Assembly: GCA_028871265.1 (NCBI GenBank) | Contig: JAGWNR010000001.1 | Coordinates: forward strand, 1 to 18,525 | Length of the DNA: 18,525 nucleotides | From: Patescibacteria group bacterium | GTDB lineage: Bacteria > Patescibacteriota > Minisyncoccia > Phycocordibacterales > PALSA-1337 | Direction: 5' to 3' | Part shown: piece by piece, positions 1 to 5,942 of the stretch | How the letters are laid out: every line of letters begins with the position of its first letter | Position numbering within the stretch: position 1 is the stretch's first letter | Translations under genes and position numbers: made by a program | The notes under the pieces: generated by a model | Told to the model about the DNA's origin: nothing | Seen by the model: the letters and a program-made list of their open reading frames with translations, nothing else | Databases searched by the model: none

Positions 1-64
1 ATAAGCGCATTATAAAAAATAGTTTGTAATGTCCAGGACTTTACAGACTTAAATAAAAATTGTC

Positions 65-253
65 ATGTCCATAATAGAACAACACAACAACGACCTAATT
101 ATTCACGATATCCGAGCTATTTACGACCGTTTACAGCATATAGATCAACGTTTTGACGAAATTGAACGTGATCATGCCACTGTCGGCGATCTGGATCATG
201 CCTCGCGACGTATTGACGTACTAGAGGATATGCTTGATATAATGGGGGAGTAA
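65..253 (+). CDS. Small coiled-coil protein, function unknown
   Basis: A 62-residue acidic protein, almost entirely predicted helix. Hydrophobic residues recur at heptad spacing through the middle (RLQHIDQRFDEIE) and again near the end (RRIDVLEDMLDIM), so a coiled coil or helical hairpin is likely. There are no cysteines, no signal peptide and no membrane segment. Its stop codon overlaps the rpiB start in a TAATG junction, so the two genes are almost certainly cotranscribed and translationally coupled. A second small coiled-coil protein sits directly before the rpe-like gene, so a helical mini-protein precedes each of these two pentose-phosphate enzymes. No Shine-Dalgarno sequence is evident before this ATG. 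No known family was recognised, and a role as a partner of RpiB is only inference from position. Confidence 0.7.
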   Translation: MSIIEQHNNDLIIHDIRAIYDRLQHIDQRFDEIERDHATVGDLDHASRRIDVLEDMLDIMGE

Positions 254-702
254 TGAAAATTGTAGTTGCCAGCGACCATGCCGGGTTCGAGCGTAAGGGC
301 GAAATCCTATCATATTTGATAGGAGAAGGTTTTGACGTGGAAGATTTGGGTGCGCATATTTTAGAACCAGATGATGACTATCCGAAATACATGGTGCCAG
401 CCGCCATGCGCGTCTTGAACGATCCAGAAAATACTCGCGCCATCATTTTTGGTATGTCTGGACAGGGTGAAGCCATGGTTGCGAACCGTTTTCCCGGCGT
501 TCGTGCCACTGTCTGGTATGGTGGTTCACTTGATATTGTTCGTCTATCACGCGAGCATAATGATGCCAACGTCCTCTCTATTGGTGCGCATTTTGTCACA
601 AAAGATGAAATGATTGCTGCGGTCAAATTGTGGATTTCAACGCCGTTTTCTGGCGAAGAGCGCCACGCACGAAGAATCGAAGAAATTGATGCAGTTGAAT
701 AG
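253..702 (+). CDS. rpiB: Ribose-5-phosphate isomerase B (RpiB/LacAB family)
   Basis: Interconverts ribose 5-phosphate and ribulose 5-phosphate in the non-oxidative pentose phosphate pathway, in the cytoplasm. The 149 residues match the usual family length. The N-terminal strand ends in the family motif SDHAG (D8, H9). The active-site loop GMSGQGEAMVANRFPG lies at residues 67-82, and the phosphate-binding SREHNDANVLSIG at 99-111. The C-terminal helix has the actinobacterial-like TPFSGEERHARRI. In the Escherichia coli enzyme the catalytic base of this loop is a cysteine; here the loop carries Glu73, as in the Mycobacterium tuberculosis type where a glutamate is the base. The start overlaps the upstream gene's stop. 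The rpe-like gene lies about 360 bases downstream. Confidence 0.93.
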   Translation: MKIVVASDHAGFERKGEILSYLIGEGFDVEDLGAHILEPDDDYPKYMVPAAMRVLNDPENTRAIIFGMSGQGEAMVANRFPGVRATVWYGGSLDIVRLSREHNDANVLSIGAHFVTKDEMIAAVKLWISTPFSGEERHARRIEEIDAVE

Positions 703-720
703 AAAAACAAAAGTTTTCCC

Positions 721-749
721 TTGATTTTCTCTGCTCAAAAATTTATAAT
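721..749 (+). promoter_or_regulatory. Sigma70-type promoter for the 776 / rpe-like operon
   Basis: TTGATT at 721-726, a 17-base spacer, and a perfect TATAAT at 744-749. Transcription should start near 756, leaving a leader of about 20 bases before the ATG at 776. This implies that rpiB and the rpe-like gene can be transcribed separately. Confidence 0.65.
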
Positions 750-775
750 TGATTATCTTAACTTGATTTACTATT

Positions 776-1063
776 ATGCTTACTGAAAAAATAACAATTA
801 CAGAAAAAATTGGTAATTTTCTCTCTCTTTTGCTTTTGGGTAACACCAAAGAAACTATTTTTAGACTAGATGAAAAATCTAATTTTCTCCAAAAAAGTCT
901 TGATAAATTTGAACACAGATTTGATATTTTCGAGAGTAAGGTTGAAAAAAGATTTGAAAAAATTGAGAATCGCCTAGATGTTTTGCAAAGTGATATGAAT
1001 AGTAGAATTGACGCGCTTCAAGGTAGTATGTCTGCATTCAACACTAGATTAAAGAATGTTTAA
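776..1063 (+). CDS. Coiled-coil protein, function unknown
   Basis: A 95-residue Lys/Glu/Phe-rich protein. After a short hydrophobic patch near residues 11-22 (IGNFLSLLLLG), residues 25-90 form a long amphipathic helix with heptad-like repeats (KSLDKFEHRFDIFESKVEKR, then FEKIENRLDVLQSDMNSRID), typical of a coiled coil. The hydrophobic patch is too short to be a confident membrane span, but it could be a weak anchor. Its stop is two bases before the ATG of the rpe-like gene, so the pair forms an operon. It has its own good promoter at 721-749 but no clear Shine-Dalgarno sequence. The gene is more A-rich than rpiB and the rpe-like gene. No family was recognised; it resembles the 62-residue protein at 65-253 only in overall style. 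Confidence 0.72.
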   Translation: MLTEKITITEKIGNFLSLLLLGNTKETIFRLDEKSNFLQKSLDKFEHRFDIFESKVEKRFEKIENRLDVLQSDMNSRIDALQGSMSAFNTRLKNV

Positions 1064-1065
1064 TC

Positions 1066-1743
1066 ATGCAAATAATCCCCGCCATTTTGCCGCGTGACTT
1101 TGCCGACTTGTCGGCGCACCTTGAATGTGTCAAAGGTTTAGTTCCATTGGTCCAGATCGACATTTGCGATGGCCAGTTCACGCCGACTGCGAGCTGGCCA
1201 TATAAAAAGCATGACTTGAACTTTGAAGCGATTACAAAAGAAGACAGAGGCCTGCCTTTTTGGGAGGATATTGAATACGAATTTGACCTGATGGTCAATA
1301 AACCAGAAGACGTCGTTTTAGATTATGTTTCGGCCGGCGCGTCACGTATTGTCCTTCACACAGAATCAAAAGGTGACATCAACGTTGCGATTGAAAAACT
1401 TTTAGGTAAAGTCGATATAGGACTTGCGCTCAACATTGATACACCTCTAGATATTCTCGAGCGATACAAAGATAAGATAGCCGATTGCACCATAAAATAT
1501 ATCCAGCTTATGGGTATAGACAACGTGGGTTTCCAAGGCCAAGCGTTCGACGATAAAGTCGTCTCAAGGATAAAGGAGGTAAAGAAGAAATATTTTGAAC
1601 TTGCCATCCAAATCGATGGTGGCGTCAATCTGGAAACCGCACCACTTTTGCGTGATGTCGGCGCAGACCGTCTCATCGTAGGCTCGGCAATTTTCGAGAG
1701 TGATAATGTGGCCGAGGCGATTCGTGAGTTTGAGAATATGTAA
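1066..1743 (+). CDS. Ribulose-phosphate 3-epimerase-like protein with altered metal site
   Basis: A 225-residue TIM-barrel protein of the Rpe family, which interconverts ribulose 5-phosphate and xylulose 5-phosphate. The order of family motifs is clear: IPAILPRDFADL at 4-15, QIDICDGQF at 30-38 (canonical HVDVMDGHF), EFDLMVNKP at 72-80 (canonical DMHLMV), HTES at 98-101, the 3' loop MGIDNVGFQGQ at 149-159 (canonical MTVNPGFGGQ), IDGGV at 183-187 and GSAIF at 206-210. The catalytic aspartates D32 and D184 are kept. Both histidines that normally help bind the divalent metal are replaced, by Q30 and D74. The enzyme may use a different metal geometry, have altered activity, or act on another substrate. 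Its location with rpiB and the transketolase genes supports a pentose-phosphate role. It follows the coiled-coil gene by two bases. Confidence 0.85.
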   Translation: MQIIPAILPRDFADLSAHLECVKGLVPLVQIDICDGQFTPTASWPYKKHDLNFEAITKEDRGLPFWEDIEYEFDLMVNKPEDVVLDYVSAGASRIVLHTESKGDINVAIEKLLGKVDIGLALNIDTPLDILERYKDKIADCTIKYIQLMGIDNVGFQGQAFDDKVVSRIKEVKKKYFELAIQIDGGVNLETAPLLRDVGADRLIVGSAIFESDNVAEAIREFENM

Positions 1744-1769
1744 AACAGCAAGGAGACTCCTTGCTGTTT
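1743..1769. terminator. Bidirectional hairpin terminator between convergent genes
   Basis: A perfect 12-bp stem (AAACAGCAAGGA pairing with TCCTTGCTGTTT) with a 3-base loop sits exactly between the rpe-like gene (+) and the small gene at 1788-1967 (-). Its first base is the last base of the rpe-like stop codon. On the minus strand the stem runs into a short T-rich stretch; on the plus strand the only T run is inside the stem. It probably serves both genes. Confidence 0.65.
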
Positions 1770-1787
1770 GAGAAACGGAAGAGATTC

Positions 1788-1967
1788 TTATACTAGTTTT
1801 TCTCTCTTTGGATAATCACCAGCATTCACAAAGAACTCGCCAATTTTTATATAATCCGCGACTGTAAATCCCGGAGCAACACGTTTTTTGCCATGTTTCC
1901 ATAGGACATGTTGGACTTTATTCTTCCGAAGTTCACTTTCAACAAATTCAGGTGTTACAAATATCAT
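1788..1967 (-). CDS. Small protein of unknown function (59 aa)
   Basis: A complete minus-strand reading frame from ATG at 1967 to TAA at 1788. The product begins MIFVTPEFVESELRKN and ends GDYPKREKLV. It is basic, mixed alpha/beta in character, and has no cysteine, signal peptide or membrane segment. The middle (QHVLWKHGKKRVAPGFTVADY) contains a conspicuous basic turn followed by hydrophobic residues, which could be a nucleic-acid or protein contact surface. Support for a real gene comes from the protein-like composition, the absence of another gene in this 300-base gap, and the strong hairpin terminator immediately downstream (1743-1769) that closes the convergent pair. A weak purine-rich stretch (GAAAG) lies upstream of the ATG. 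No family was recognised. Confidence 0.6.
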   Translation of the reverse strand: MIFVTPEFVESELRKNKVQHVLWKHGKKRVAPGFTVADYIKIGEFFVNAGDYPKREKLV

Positions 1968-1980
1968 AAATATACTTTCG

Positions 1981-2009
1981 TTGATTGTTTAGTCTGGTAA
2001 CGATATTAT
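1981..2009 (+). promoter_or_regulatory. Promoter for the amidase gene
   Basis: TTGATT at 1981-1986, a 17-base spacer and TATTAT at 2004-2009 match the sigma70 consensus well. The predicted transcript starts near 2016, giving a leader of about 40 AT-rich bases before the ATG at 2057. Confidence 0.6.
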
Positions 2010-2056
2010 CATAGCTAGAAGTATTTATAAAGTATATAAATAAACATCAATTAGAG

Positions 2057-2788
2057 ATGAATGTTTTTGCCCCAAATAAATGGAAAGAAAAAATCACCGA
2101 TCCGCATTGGTATTTTGAAGTGCCCGCTTTGATGAAAGCGATGAAAGAGCTGCATGACAAAGATCGTGCGGCGTATGAACTGGAAAAAGAACGCATTTAT
2201 GATTTCTTTGAAGCTGAACTGGGAAAGGAAACCATTGCTCTCGGTACGACCGGTAAGGATTTTGATGCTGAACGAAAACCAATCGATACGATTGTTGTTC
2301 ATCACACTAGTTTGCAACCAGGTCTGACCAAGGAGCGACTTTCAGCTATCGATCTTGTGCGACTGTATGCCGTTGAATTTGCCGCACCAAAATATCGTGA
2401 GGACGCTGCTATTAAGAATCGTCCGATTTGGTCCAATCATCTTCGCGACGGCCGGCAAGTTTTTTGGCCATATCATTGGATTGTGCGTGTTGACGGCAAT
2501 GCCGAGCGACTACTGGAAGATTATGAGATTGGTTGGCAAGCAGGGAATTGGGATGTGAATTGTCGGAGCGTTGCGATTGTATTCGATGATGAATTTGAAG
2601 ATAAAGATCCGGCGGATATTCAGCTCGAAGGCGCCGCCAAAATTATCCGCGAACATTATCCTTTGATTAAAAAAGAAAACATTATTGGCCACTGTGAAGT
2701 CAGAGGTCATACTGATTGTCCTTCGCCAAATTTTTTATCGAAAAATGGAAAAATTGGTTGGAAAAGTAAACTACTAACACTGGTTTGA
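2057..2788 (+). CDS. N-acetylmuramoyl-L-alanine amidase, Amidase_2/PGRP fold
   Basis: A probable zinc amidase that cleaves the bond between N-acetylmuramic acid and L-alanine in peptidoglycan. The 243-residue protein has a helical N-terminal part (1-70) unlike the core family, then the Amidase_2/PGRP domain from about 75 to 235. Recognisable elements are IDTIVVHHTS at 77-85 (first zinc histidine), WPYHWIVRVDGN at 137-148 (substrate-side strand), IGWQAGNWDVNCRSVAIVF at 158-176, and GHCEVRGHTDCPSPNF at 211-226, which supplies the second zinc histidine (H212) and the cysteine ligand (C221). No signal peptide is visible, so export would need a holin-like or non-Sec route, or the enzyme may act inside after turnover. 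It resembles phage lysin or recycling amidases. It has its own promoter and only a weak AGAG before the ATG. Confidence 0.85.
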   Translation: MNVFAPNKWKEKITDPHWYFEVPALMKAMKELHDKDRAAYELEKERIYDFFEAELGKETIALGTTGKDFDAERKPIDTIVVHHTSLQPGLTKERLSAIDLVRLYAVEFAAPKYREDAAIKNRPIWSNHLRDGRQVFWPYHWIVRVDGNAERLLEDYEIGWQAGNWDVNCRSVAIVFDDEFEDKDPADIQLEGAAKIIREHYPLIKKENIIGHCEVRGHTDCPSPNFLSKNGKIGWKSKLLTLV

Positions 2789-2827
2789 TTGACAAAAATA
2801 ATAATTGGCCGCATTCTGGATCCAGAT

Positions 2828-3010
2828 ATGAAATGCAAACAATGCCAAGAAGGCCGGCACGACGAGTGTCTCGGCGCTATCGCCAAATGCACTTGCGAAT
2901 GTGTTCTTGAGGGTCGTCTAGATTGTAAAATTCGTTCCGAACAACGCACCGGTGGCGTCAAACGGCCGGTATTCGGTCGGGTCAGAAAACATAGGCCATA
3001 CCTTCATTAA
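2828..3010 (+). CDS. Cys-rich mini-protein, probable zinc-binding
   Basis: A 60-residue basic protein beginning MKCKQCQEGRHDECLG. Cysteines 3, 6, 14, 21, 23, 25 and 33 plus His11 give a CxxC, GxHxxC, CxCxC pattern, typical of small structural zinc knuckles. The remaining tail is Arg/Lys-rich (GGVKRPVFGRVRKHRPYLH) and could touch nucleic acid. A TTG at 2789, directly after the amidase stop, is in frame and would add 13 residues. I prefer the ATG at 2828 because the zinc motif starts there, and because that TTG forms part of a perfect TTGACA (2789-2794) lying 17 bases before CATTCT (2812-2817), which would place a transcription start almost at the ATG. The function is unknown; it follows the amidase gene in the same direction. 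Confidence 0.6.
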   Translation: MKCKQCQEGRHDECLGAIAKCTCECVLEGRLDCKIRSEQRTGGVKRPVFGRVRKHRPYLH

Positions 3011-3020
3011 CGATGTAACG

Positions 3021-3054
3021 ATGTCGGACATAGGGTACTATGTCGGACATAGTA
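3021..3054. repeat. Paired GTC-G-GAC palindromes
   Basis: Two palindromes share the sequence ATGTCGGACATAG. The first (3021-3031) is an 11-base palindrome. The second (3036-3054) is a perfect 19-base palindrome, TACTATGTCGGACATAGTA, centred on G3045. Its outer TAC/GTA and inner GTC-N-GAC match the palindromes at 3988-4006 and 5853-5873, so it belongs to the same dispersed family. It lies between the Cys-rich gene and the terminator. Confidence 0.75.
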
Positions 3055-3062
3055 ACTCACAC

Positions 3063-3085
3063 GCCGCGTAATACGCGGCTTTTTT
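3063..3085 (+). terminator. Rho-independent terminator after the Cys-rich gene
   Basis: A 7-bp GC-rich stem (GCCGCGT / ACGCGGC) with loop AAT is followed directly by six T residues, at 3080-3085. It ends the amidase/Cys-rich transcript just before the tktN promoter. Confidence 0.85.
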
Positions 3086-3089
3086 CTTG

Positions 3090-3098
3090 TGCTACAAT
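3090..3098 (+). promoter_or_regulatory. Extended -10 promoter, leaderless tktN
   Basis: TG-C-TACAAT at 3090-3098 is an extended -10 element. Only eight bases separate it from the ATG at 3107, so the transcript should start at or within about two bases of the start codon. No -35 is needed for an extended -10, and none is clear. Confidence 0.6.
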
Positions 3099-3106
3099 AA
3101 ATACAC

Positions 3107-3985
3107 ATGTTCCTCACTGATGACAAAATAAAATTTCTTGAAAAAAAGGCACTAGATATTCGTCGCTCGATTATCGACATGTTGATCGAGGCGAAATCTG
3201 GTCATACCGCTGGACCACTGGACATGGCCGATGTTTTTACTTATTTATATTTTCACGCGCTCAAACATGACCCCAAAAATCCTGCCTGGCCATATCGCGA
3301 CCTCGTCGTCCTTTCCAACGGTCATATTTGTCCGGTACTATATGCCACACTTGCACACGCCGGTTATTTTTCGGTCAAAGAGCTCATGACCCTACGAAAA
3401 CTAGGCAGTCGTCTGCAAGGTCATCCGCACCGAGATTGGCTACCAATACTAGAGACTTCATCGGGTCCGTTGGGAAGCGGACTTTCACAAGCCGTCGGTA
3501 TGGCCATCGCCGATAGGATGGATAATGGTGTTGCCGGCAGTCGTACCGTCGTTTGCCTCATGTCCGATGGGGAATTGGATGAAGGAAATTCTTGGGAAGC
3601 GATCGCTTTGGCCGGCAAGGAAAAATTGCAAAATCTCATTGTCATTTTGGACCGAAACAATATTCAGATCGATGGTTTTACCGAAAATGTCATGCCACTG
3701 GAGCCTCTGCCGGAGAAATGGCTGCATTTCAACTGGCATGTTCAAGAAGTCTCCGGTCACGATTTTCGCGCGATAGATCAAGCTTATCTGCAGGCGAAAT
3801 CAATATCAGGCCGACCTTCAGTCATTATCGCTCACACTATTCCTTCAAAAGGCATCCCCGAATTCGAACGTCAATATGAATGGCATGGTAAGCCGCCGAC
3901 CACTCCCGCCGAAATCGAAATTGCCCGCGCGGCACTGCACGAGCTGCGGACGCTTGGGGGCAAGATTAAAAGCGAGCATCAATAA
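3107..3985 (+). CDS. Transketolase, N-terminal (TPP pyrophosphate-binding) subunit
   Basis: The first half of a split transketolase, which transfers two-carbon ketol units between sugar phosphates using thiamine diphosphate. The 292 residues match the usual length of the separate N-terminal subunit. Key elements are SGHTAGPLDMADVFTYLYF at 31-49, NGHICPVLYA at 71-80, QGHPHRD at 104-110, SSGPLGSGLSQAVGMA at 118-133, the metal/TPP motif SDGELDEGNSWEA at 153-165 ending in DRNNIQIDG at 182-190 (canonical GDGE...N), and WHGKPP at 259-264. The TPP motif has Ser in place of the first Gly of GDGE. The start is supported by the extended -10 immediately upstream. The C-terminal subunit is encoded 367 bases downstream, with a membrane-protein gene and palindromic repeats in between; split transketolases are normally adjacent. 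Confidence 0.93.
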   Translation: MFLTDDKIKFLEKKALDIRRSIIDMLIEAKSGHTAGPLDMADVFTYLYFHALKHDPKNPAWPYRDLVVLSNGHICPVLYATLAHAGYFSVKELMTLRKLGSRLQGHPHRDWLPILETSSGPLGSGLSQAVGMAIADRMDNGVAGSRTVVCLMSDGELDEGNSWEAIALAGKEKLQNLIVILDRNNIQIDGFTENVMPLEPLPEKWLHFNWHVQEVSGHDFRAIDQAYLQAKSISGRPSVIIAHTIPSKGIPEFERQYEWHGKPPTTPAEIEIARAALHELRTLGGKIKSEHQ

Positions 3986-3987
3986 AA

Positions 3988-4030
3988 TACAAGGTCTGAC
4001 CTTGTACAAAAACAGAGGTCTAACCTTGTA
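3988..4030. repeat. Palindrome dimer between the transketolase genes
   Basis: A perfect 19-base palindrome, TACAAGGTCTGACCTTGTA (3988-4006), begins two bases after the tktN stop. After ACAG comes a decayed second copy (about 4014-4030, AGGTCTAACCTTGTA). The same long-then-short arrangement occurs at 5853-5898. It could fold into a hairpin in the tkt transcript and is part of the dispersed GTC-N-GAC family. Confidence 0.8.
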
Positions 4031-4036
4031 AAAAAC

Positions 4037-4297
4037 ATGAAAATCATCGAAATCATCCTCAAACTCACATTTCTGGTTCTGGCGATTTATGTTATCGCTA
4101 CCGGTCAAGTGTTTGGTCAATGGTTTATGTGGTTGGTTTATACGGCTTTTATACTTGGTATTGTCCTCATTTTCAACAAACACGAAAGCTACGGTTATCC
4201 GACAAATTATCCAAAGATGAATAGAGTGTTTTTGATCCGCCGAATTGAAGGCGTGATTTTGGTCGCGGGTGCTCTGGTCGTCTTCTTGCATTCGTAA
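4037..4297 (+). CDS. Small integral membrane protein, unknown function
   Basis: An 86-residue protein with three hydrophobic segments: about 4-22 (IEIILKLTFLVLAIYVIAT), 28-46 (QWFMWLVYTAFILGIVLIF) and 69-84 (EGVILVAGALVVFLHS). A polar loop (NKHESYGYPTNYPKMNR) separates the second and third. Many CPR genomes carry such small membrane proteins, but I recognise no family. It lies between the two transketolase subunit genes in the same direction, directly after a palindrome dimer and 55 bases before tktC, so it is probably transcribed with tktN. No Shine-Dalgarno sequence is visible before the ATG. Nothing in it suggests a part in sugar metabolism; it may be an insertion into the tkt locus. Confidence 0.7.
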   Translation: MKIIEIILKLTFLVLAIYVIATGQVFGQWFMWLVYTAFILGIVLIFNKHESYGYPTNYPKMNRVFLIRRIEGVILVAGALVVFLHS

Positions 4298-4337
4298 GTC
4301 TCCGCGATTTACTGTGCAAAAACTCATAGGGAATACG

Positions 4338-4346
4338 TGGTATACT
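4338..4346 (+). promoter_or_regulatory. Extended -10 promoter, leaderless tktC
   Basis: TG-G-TATACT at 4338-4346 lies six bases before the ATG at 4353. As at tktN, the transcript would begin at or next to the start codon. This also decides the start: the longer open frame from 4269 would overlap the membrane-protein gene and precede the promoter. Confidence 0.65.
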
Positions 4347-4352
4347 TTTTGT

Positions 4353-5351
4353 ATGCAAAATCCTCTCCTAAAACTCAATCCAAAAATTTTCTCGGCGGAT
4401 GTCGAGCAAATTCCTATTCGCCGCGGTTTTGGCGAGGGGCTCGTCATGGCGGCAGATAATGATAAAAATATCGTCGGGCTTTGCGCGGATTTGACTGAAT
4501 CGACGCAAATGCACCTCTTTAAAAATAAATATCCTGATCGTTTCGTCGAGATCGGCGTGGCGGAGCAAAATTTGGCGACGGTGGCCAGCGGCATGGCGCA
4601 TCTGGGCAAAATTCCTTTTATAAGTTCATACGCTATGTTTAGTCCCGGCCGAAATTGGGAGCAGATCCGAACGACGATTGCTTATAACAATGTGCCGGTC
4701 AAAATCGCCGGTTCGCATGCGGGCGTTTCTGTCGGTCCGGATGGTGGTACTCATCAGGCCATAGAGGACATCGCCATTACTCGCGTCATTCCGCGGATGG
4801 TAGTCATTTCGCCTTGCGATGCCATAGAGGCAAAAAAGGCCACCATCGCCGCGGCGCGAACCAAAGAACCGACCTATATTCGCCTGGCTCGCGAAGCAAC
4901 GCCGGTTATTACTACCGCTGAAACGCCTTTTCAAATTGGTAAGGCCGAGGAATATTTTCGCACCAGCGGCAAAAAGCCGTATGTCGGCATCATCGCGACC
5001 GGCGCGCTCTTGTACAAGGCTCTCATTGCAGCAAAAAAACTTTCTGACCAAGGAACTCCGGTAGTTGTCCTTAACCTTTCAACAATAAAACCGCTTGATG
5101 AAATGGCCGTGACAAAACTGGCTCACGAAGCCGGCGCTATTGTCACTGTCGAGGAACACCAAATTGCCGGCGGTATGGGTTCTGCTGTTGCCGAATGTTT
5201 GGCGCGCAGTGTGCCGGTGCCGATCGAGTTCATTGGTGTGCGCGATCAGTTTGGACAGAGCGGTACGCCAGAGGAATTGATCGAGCTTTACGGCATGGGT
5301 GAAAAGGATATTTTGGCCGCGGTGAAGAAGGTTATAATTAGGAAAAAGTAA
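4353..5351 (+). CDS. Transketolase, C-terminal subunit
   Basis: The second half of the split transketolase, 332 residues from the ATG at 4353. It holds the pyrimidine-binding domain, with ADLTES at 45-50, the conserved glutamate in GVAEQN (E71) that activates the thiamine ring, and SYAMFSPGRNWEQIR at 92-106. GSHAGVSVGPDGGTHQAIED follows at 120-139, with the family HQxxED signature. The C-terminal domain follows from about residue 205 (GIIATGALLYKALIAAKKL to GGMGSAVAECLA, then IGVRDQFGQSGTPEELIELY at 294-313). The start was moved inward from an in-frame ATG at 4269 because an extended -10 lies directly before 4353 and the earlier stretch has no family similarity. Partner: the tktN product; together they make the heterotetrameric enzyme. 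Mostly cytoplasmic by composition, with no signal or membrane segment. Confidence 0.94.
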   Translation: MQNPLLKLNPKIFSADVEQIPIRRGFGEGLVMAADNDKNIVGLCADLTESTQMHLFKNKYPDRFVEIGVAEQNLATVASGMAHLGKIPFISSYAMFSPGRNWEQIRTTIAYNNVPVKIAGSHAGVSVGPDGGTHQAIEDIAITRVIPRMVVISPCDAIEAKKATIAAARTKEPTYIRLAREATPVITTAETPFQIGKAEEYFRTSGKKPYVGIIATGALLYKALIAAKKLSDQGTPVVVLNLSTIKPLDEMAVTKLAHEAGAIVTVEEHQIAGGMGSAVAECLARSVPVPIEFIGVRDQFGQSGTPEELIELYGMGEKDILAAVKKVIIRKK

Positions 5352-5398
5352 AAACCATGGAACCACAGCGACCAAAAGTGGGGATTGACTTTTTCAAC

Positions 5399-5427
5399 TT
5401 GACCATTACATGACGCGATGATACTCT
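5399..5427 (+). promoter_or_regulatory. Promoter for the 5479 gene
   Basis: TTGACC at 5399-5404, a 17-base spacer and TACTCT at 5422-5427, preceded by TG-A (extended -10). The predicted start is near 5434, with a leader of about 45 bases that ends in an A/C-rich stretch and an AAAGGA ribosome binding site at 5468-5473. Confidence 0.5.
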
Positions 5428-5478
5428 TTTCACTTGAACGTTTTGTTCTTAACTTAAACCAAAAACGAAAGGATATTT

Positions 5479-5787
5479 ATGATCATAGCGATTGTCGGTG
5501 ATGGCGAAGAGGAGTGTTTTGTAGCCCTTTTGGCCGAGCTTAATTCTGGCATGATGAAGGGTCATGAAGTGCCGATTGAATCAATCCCGAAAACAAATAT
5601 TAAGCTTCGATCTGGAGCTGAAGCTGCTGCCATGGCTTTTTCTTTTGAAAAATCGTCAGCCAATCCCGGCCATGTTAAAGTTTTTCCTTCAGAGGATTCT
5701 TTGCACCTGCTCAAGGAATTTCCTAGCTGTCTTTTACGCTTTGAACGCGATCATCCTGTCACTCATGAGGGTCACCTGACCTTGTGA
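5479..5787 (+). CDS. Hypothetical protein (102 aa)
   Basis: A soluble 102-residue protein of unknown family. The N-terminus (MIIAIVGDGEEECFVALLAEL) looks like a Rossmann-type beta strand and helix. The middle (IKLRSGAEAAAMAFSFEKS) is Ala-rich helix, and the rest (VKVFPSEDSLHLLKEFPSCLLRFERDHP) is mixed. Two cysteines, C13 and C84, have no metal-site pattern. The start has a good Shine-Dalgarno AAAGGA five bases upstream, in contrast to the leaderless metabolic genes. The last codons (Gly-His-Leu-Thr-Leu-stop) are written by a GGTCA..TGACC palindrome, so a repeat unit has supplied or overwritten the C-terminus. The original end may have been lost. Confidence 0.7.
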   Translation: MIIAIVGDGEEECFVALLAELNSGMMKGHEVPIESIPKTNIKLRSGAEAAAMAFSFEKSSANPGHVKVFPSEDSLHLLKEFPSCLLRFERDHPVTHEGHLTL

Positions 5788-5788
5788 C
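5770..5788. repeat. Palindrome overlapping the 3' end of the 5479 gene
   Basis: GGTCA-CC-TGACC at 5770-5781 is a palindrome with a two-base centre; GTCAC at 5771-5775 also pairs with GTGAC at 5784-5788. It is a divergent member of the GTC-N-GAC family and includes the stop codon. Confidence 0.5.
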
Positions 5789-5816
5789 AAGTTAATTTTC
5801 CTTTATTCATAAAATC

Positions 5817-5848
5817 CCGCCGGTCCACTAGTGATTCGGCGGTTTTTT
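5817..5848 (+). terminator. Rho-independent terminator after the 5479 gene
   Basis: CCGCCG at 5817-5822 pairs with CGGCGG at 5837-5842, with an extra CACT/AGTG pairing possible in the loop, and is followed by six T residues (5843-5848). Confidence 0.85.
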
Positions 5849-5852
5849 AATT

Positions 5853-5898
5853 GTACAAGGTCAGACCTTGTACTAGACAGAGGTCAGACCTTGTACTT
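5853..5898. repeat. Palindrome dimer (GTC-A-GAC family)
   Basis: A perfect 21-base palindrome (arms GTACAAGGTC and GACCTTGTAC around A5863) is followed after TAGACAG by a second unit with the core AGGTCAGACCT (5881-5891) and the same TTGTAC tail. It matches the 3988-4030 dimer in order and spacing, although it is 1.8 kb away and in unrelated context. Confidence 0.85.
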
Positions 5899-5904
5899 AT
5901 CCAC

Positions 5905-5933
5905 TTGCTTTATTAAAAAAATAGCCTTAATAT
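5905..5933 (+). promoter_or_regulatory. Promoter upstream of a 28-codon ORF
   Basis: TTGCTT at 5905-5910, a 17-base spacer and TAATAT at 5928-5933. The predicted transcription start (about 5940) is next to the ATG at 5943. Confidence 0.5.
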
Positions 5934-5942
5934 TATGAGCAC

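Noticed and set aside
378..710. A 110-codon minus-strand frame opposite rpiB.
   Set aside because: It is a shadow of a clearly recognised gene; similar shadows opposite topA, rnr, tkt and dprA were dropped for the same reason.
3021..3054. Short spaced repeats considered as a CRISPR fragment.
   Set aside because: The units are palindromes of 11-21 bases in pairs or triplets with spacers of a few bases. There are no 30-base spacers and no cas genes.
4269..4352. The 5' extension of the tktC frame.
   Set aside because: It overlaps the membrane-protein gene, precedes the extended -10 and has no transketolase similarity, so the ATG at 4353 is used.
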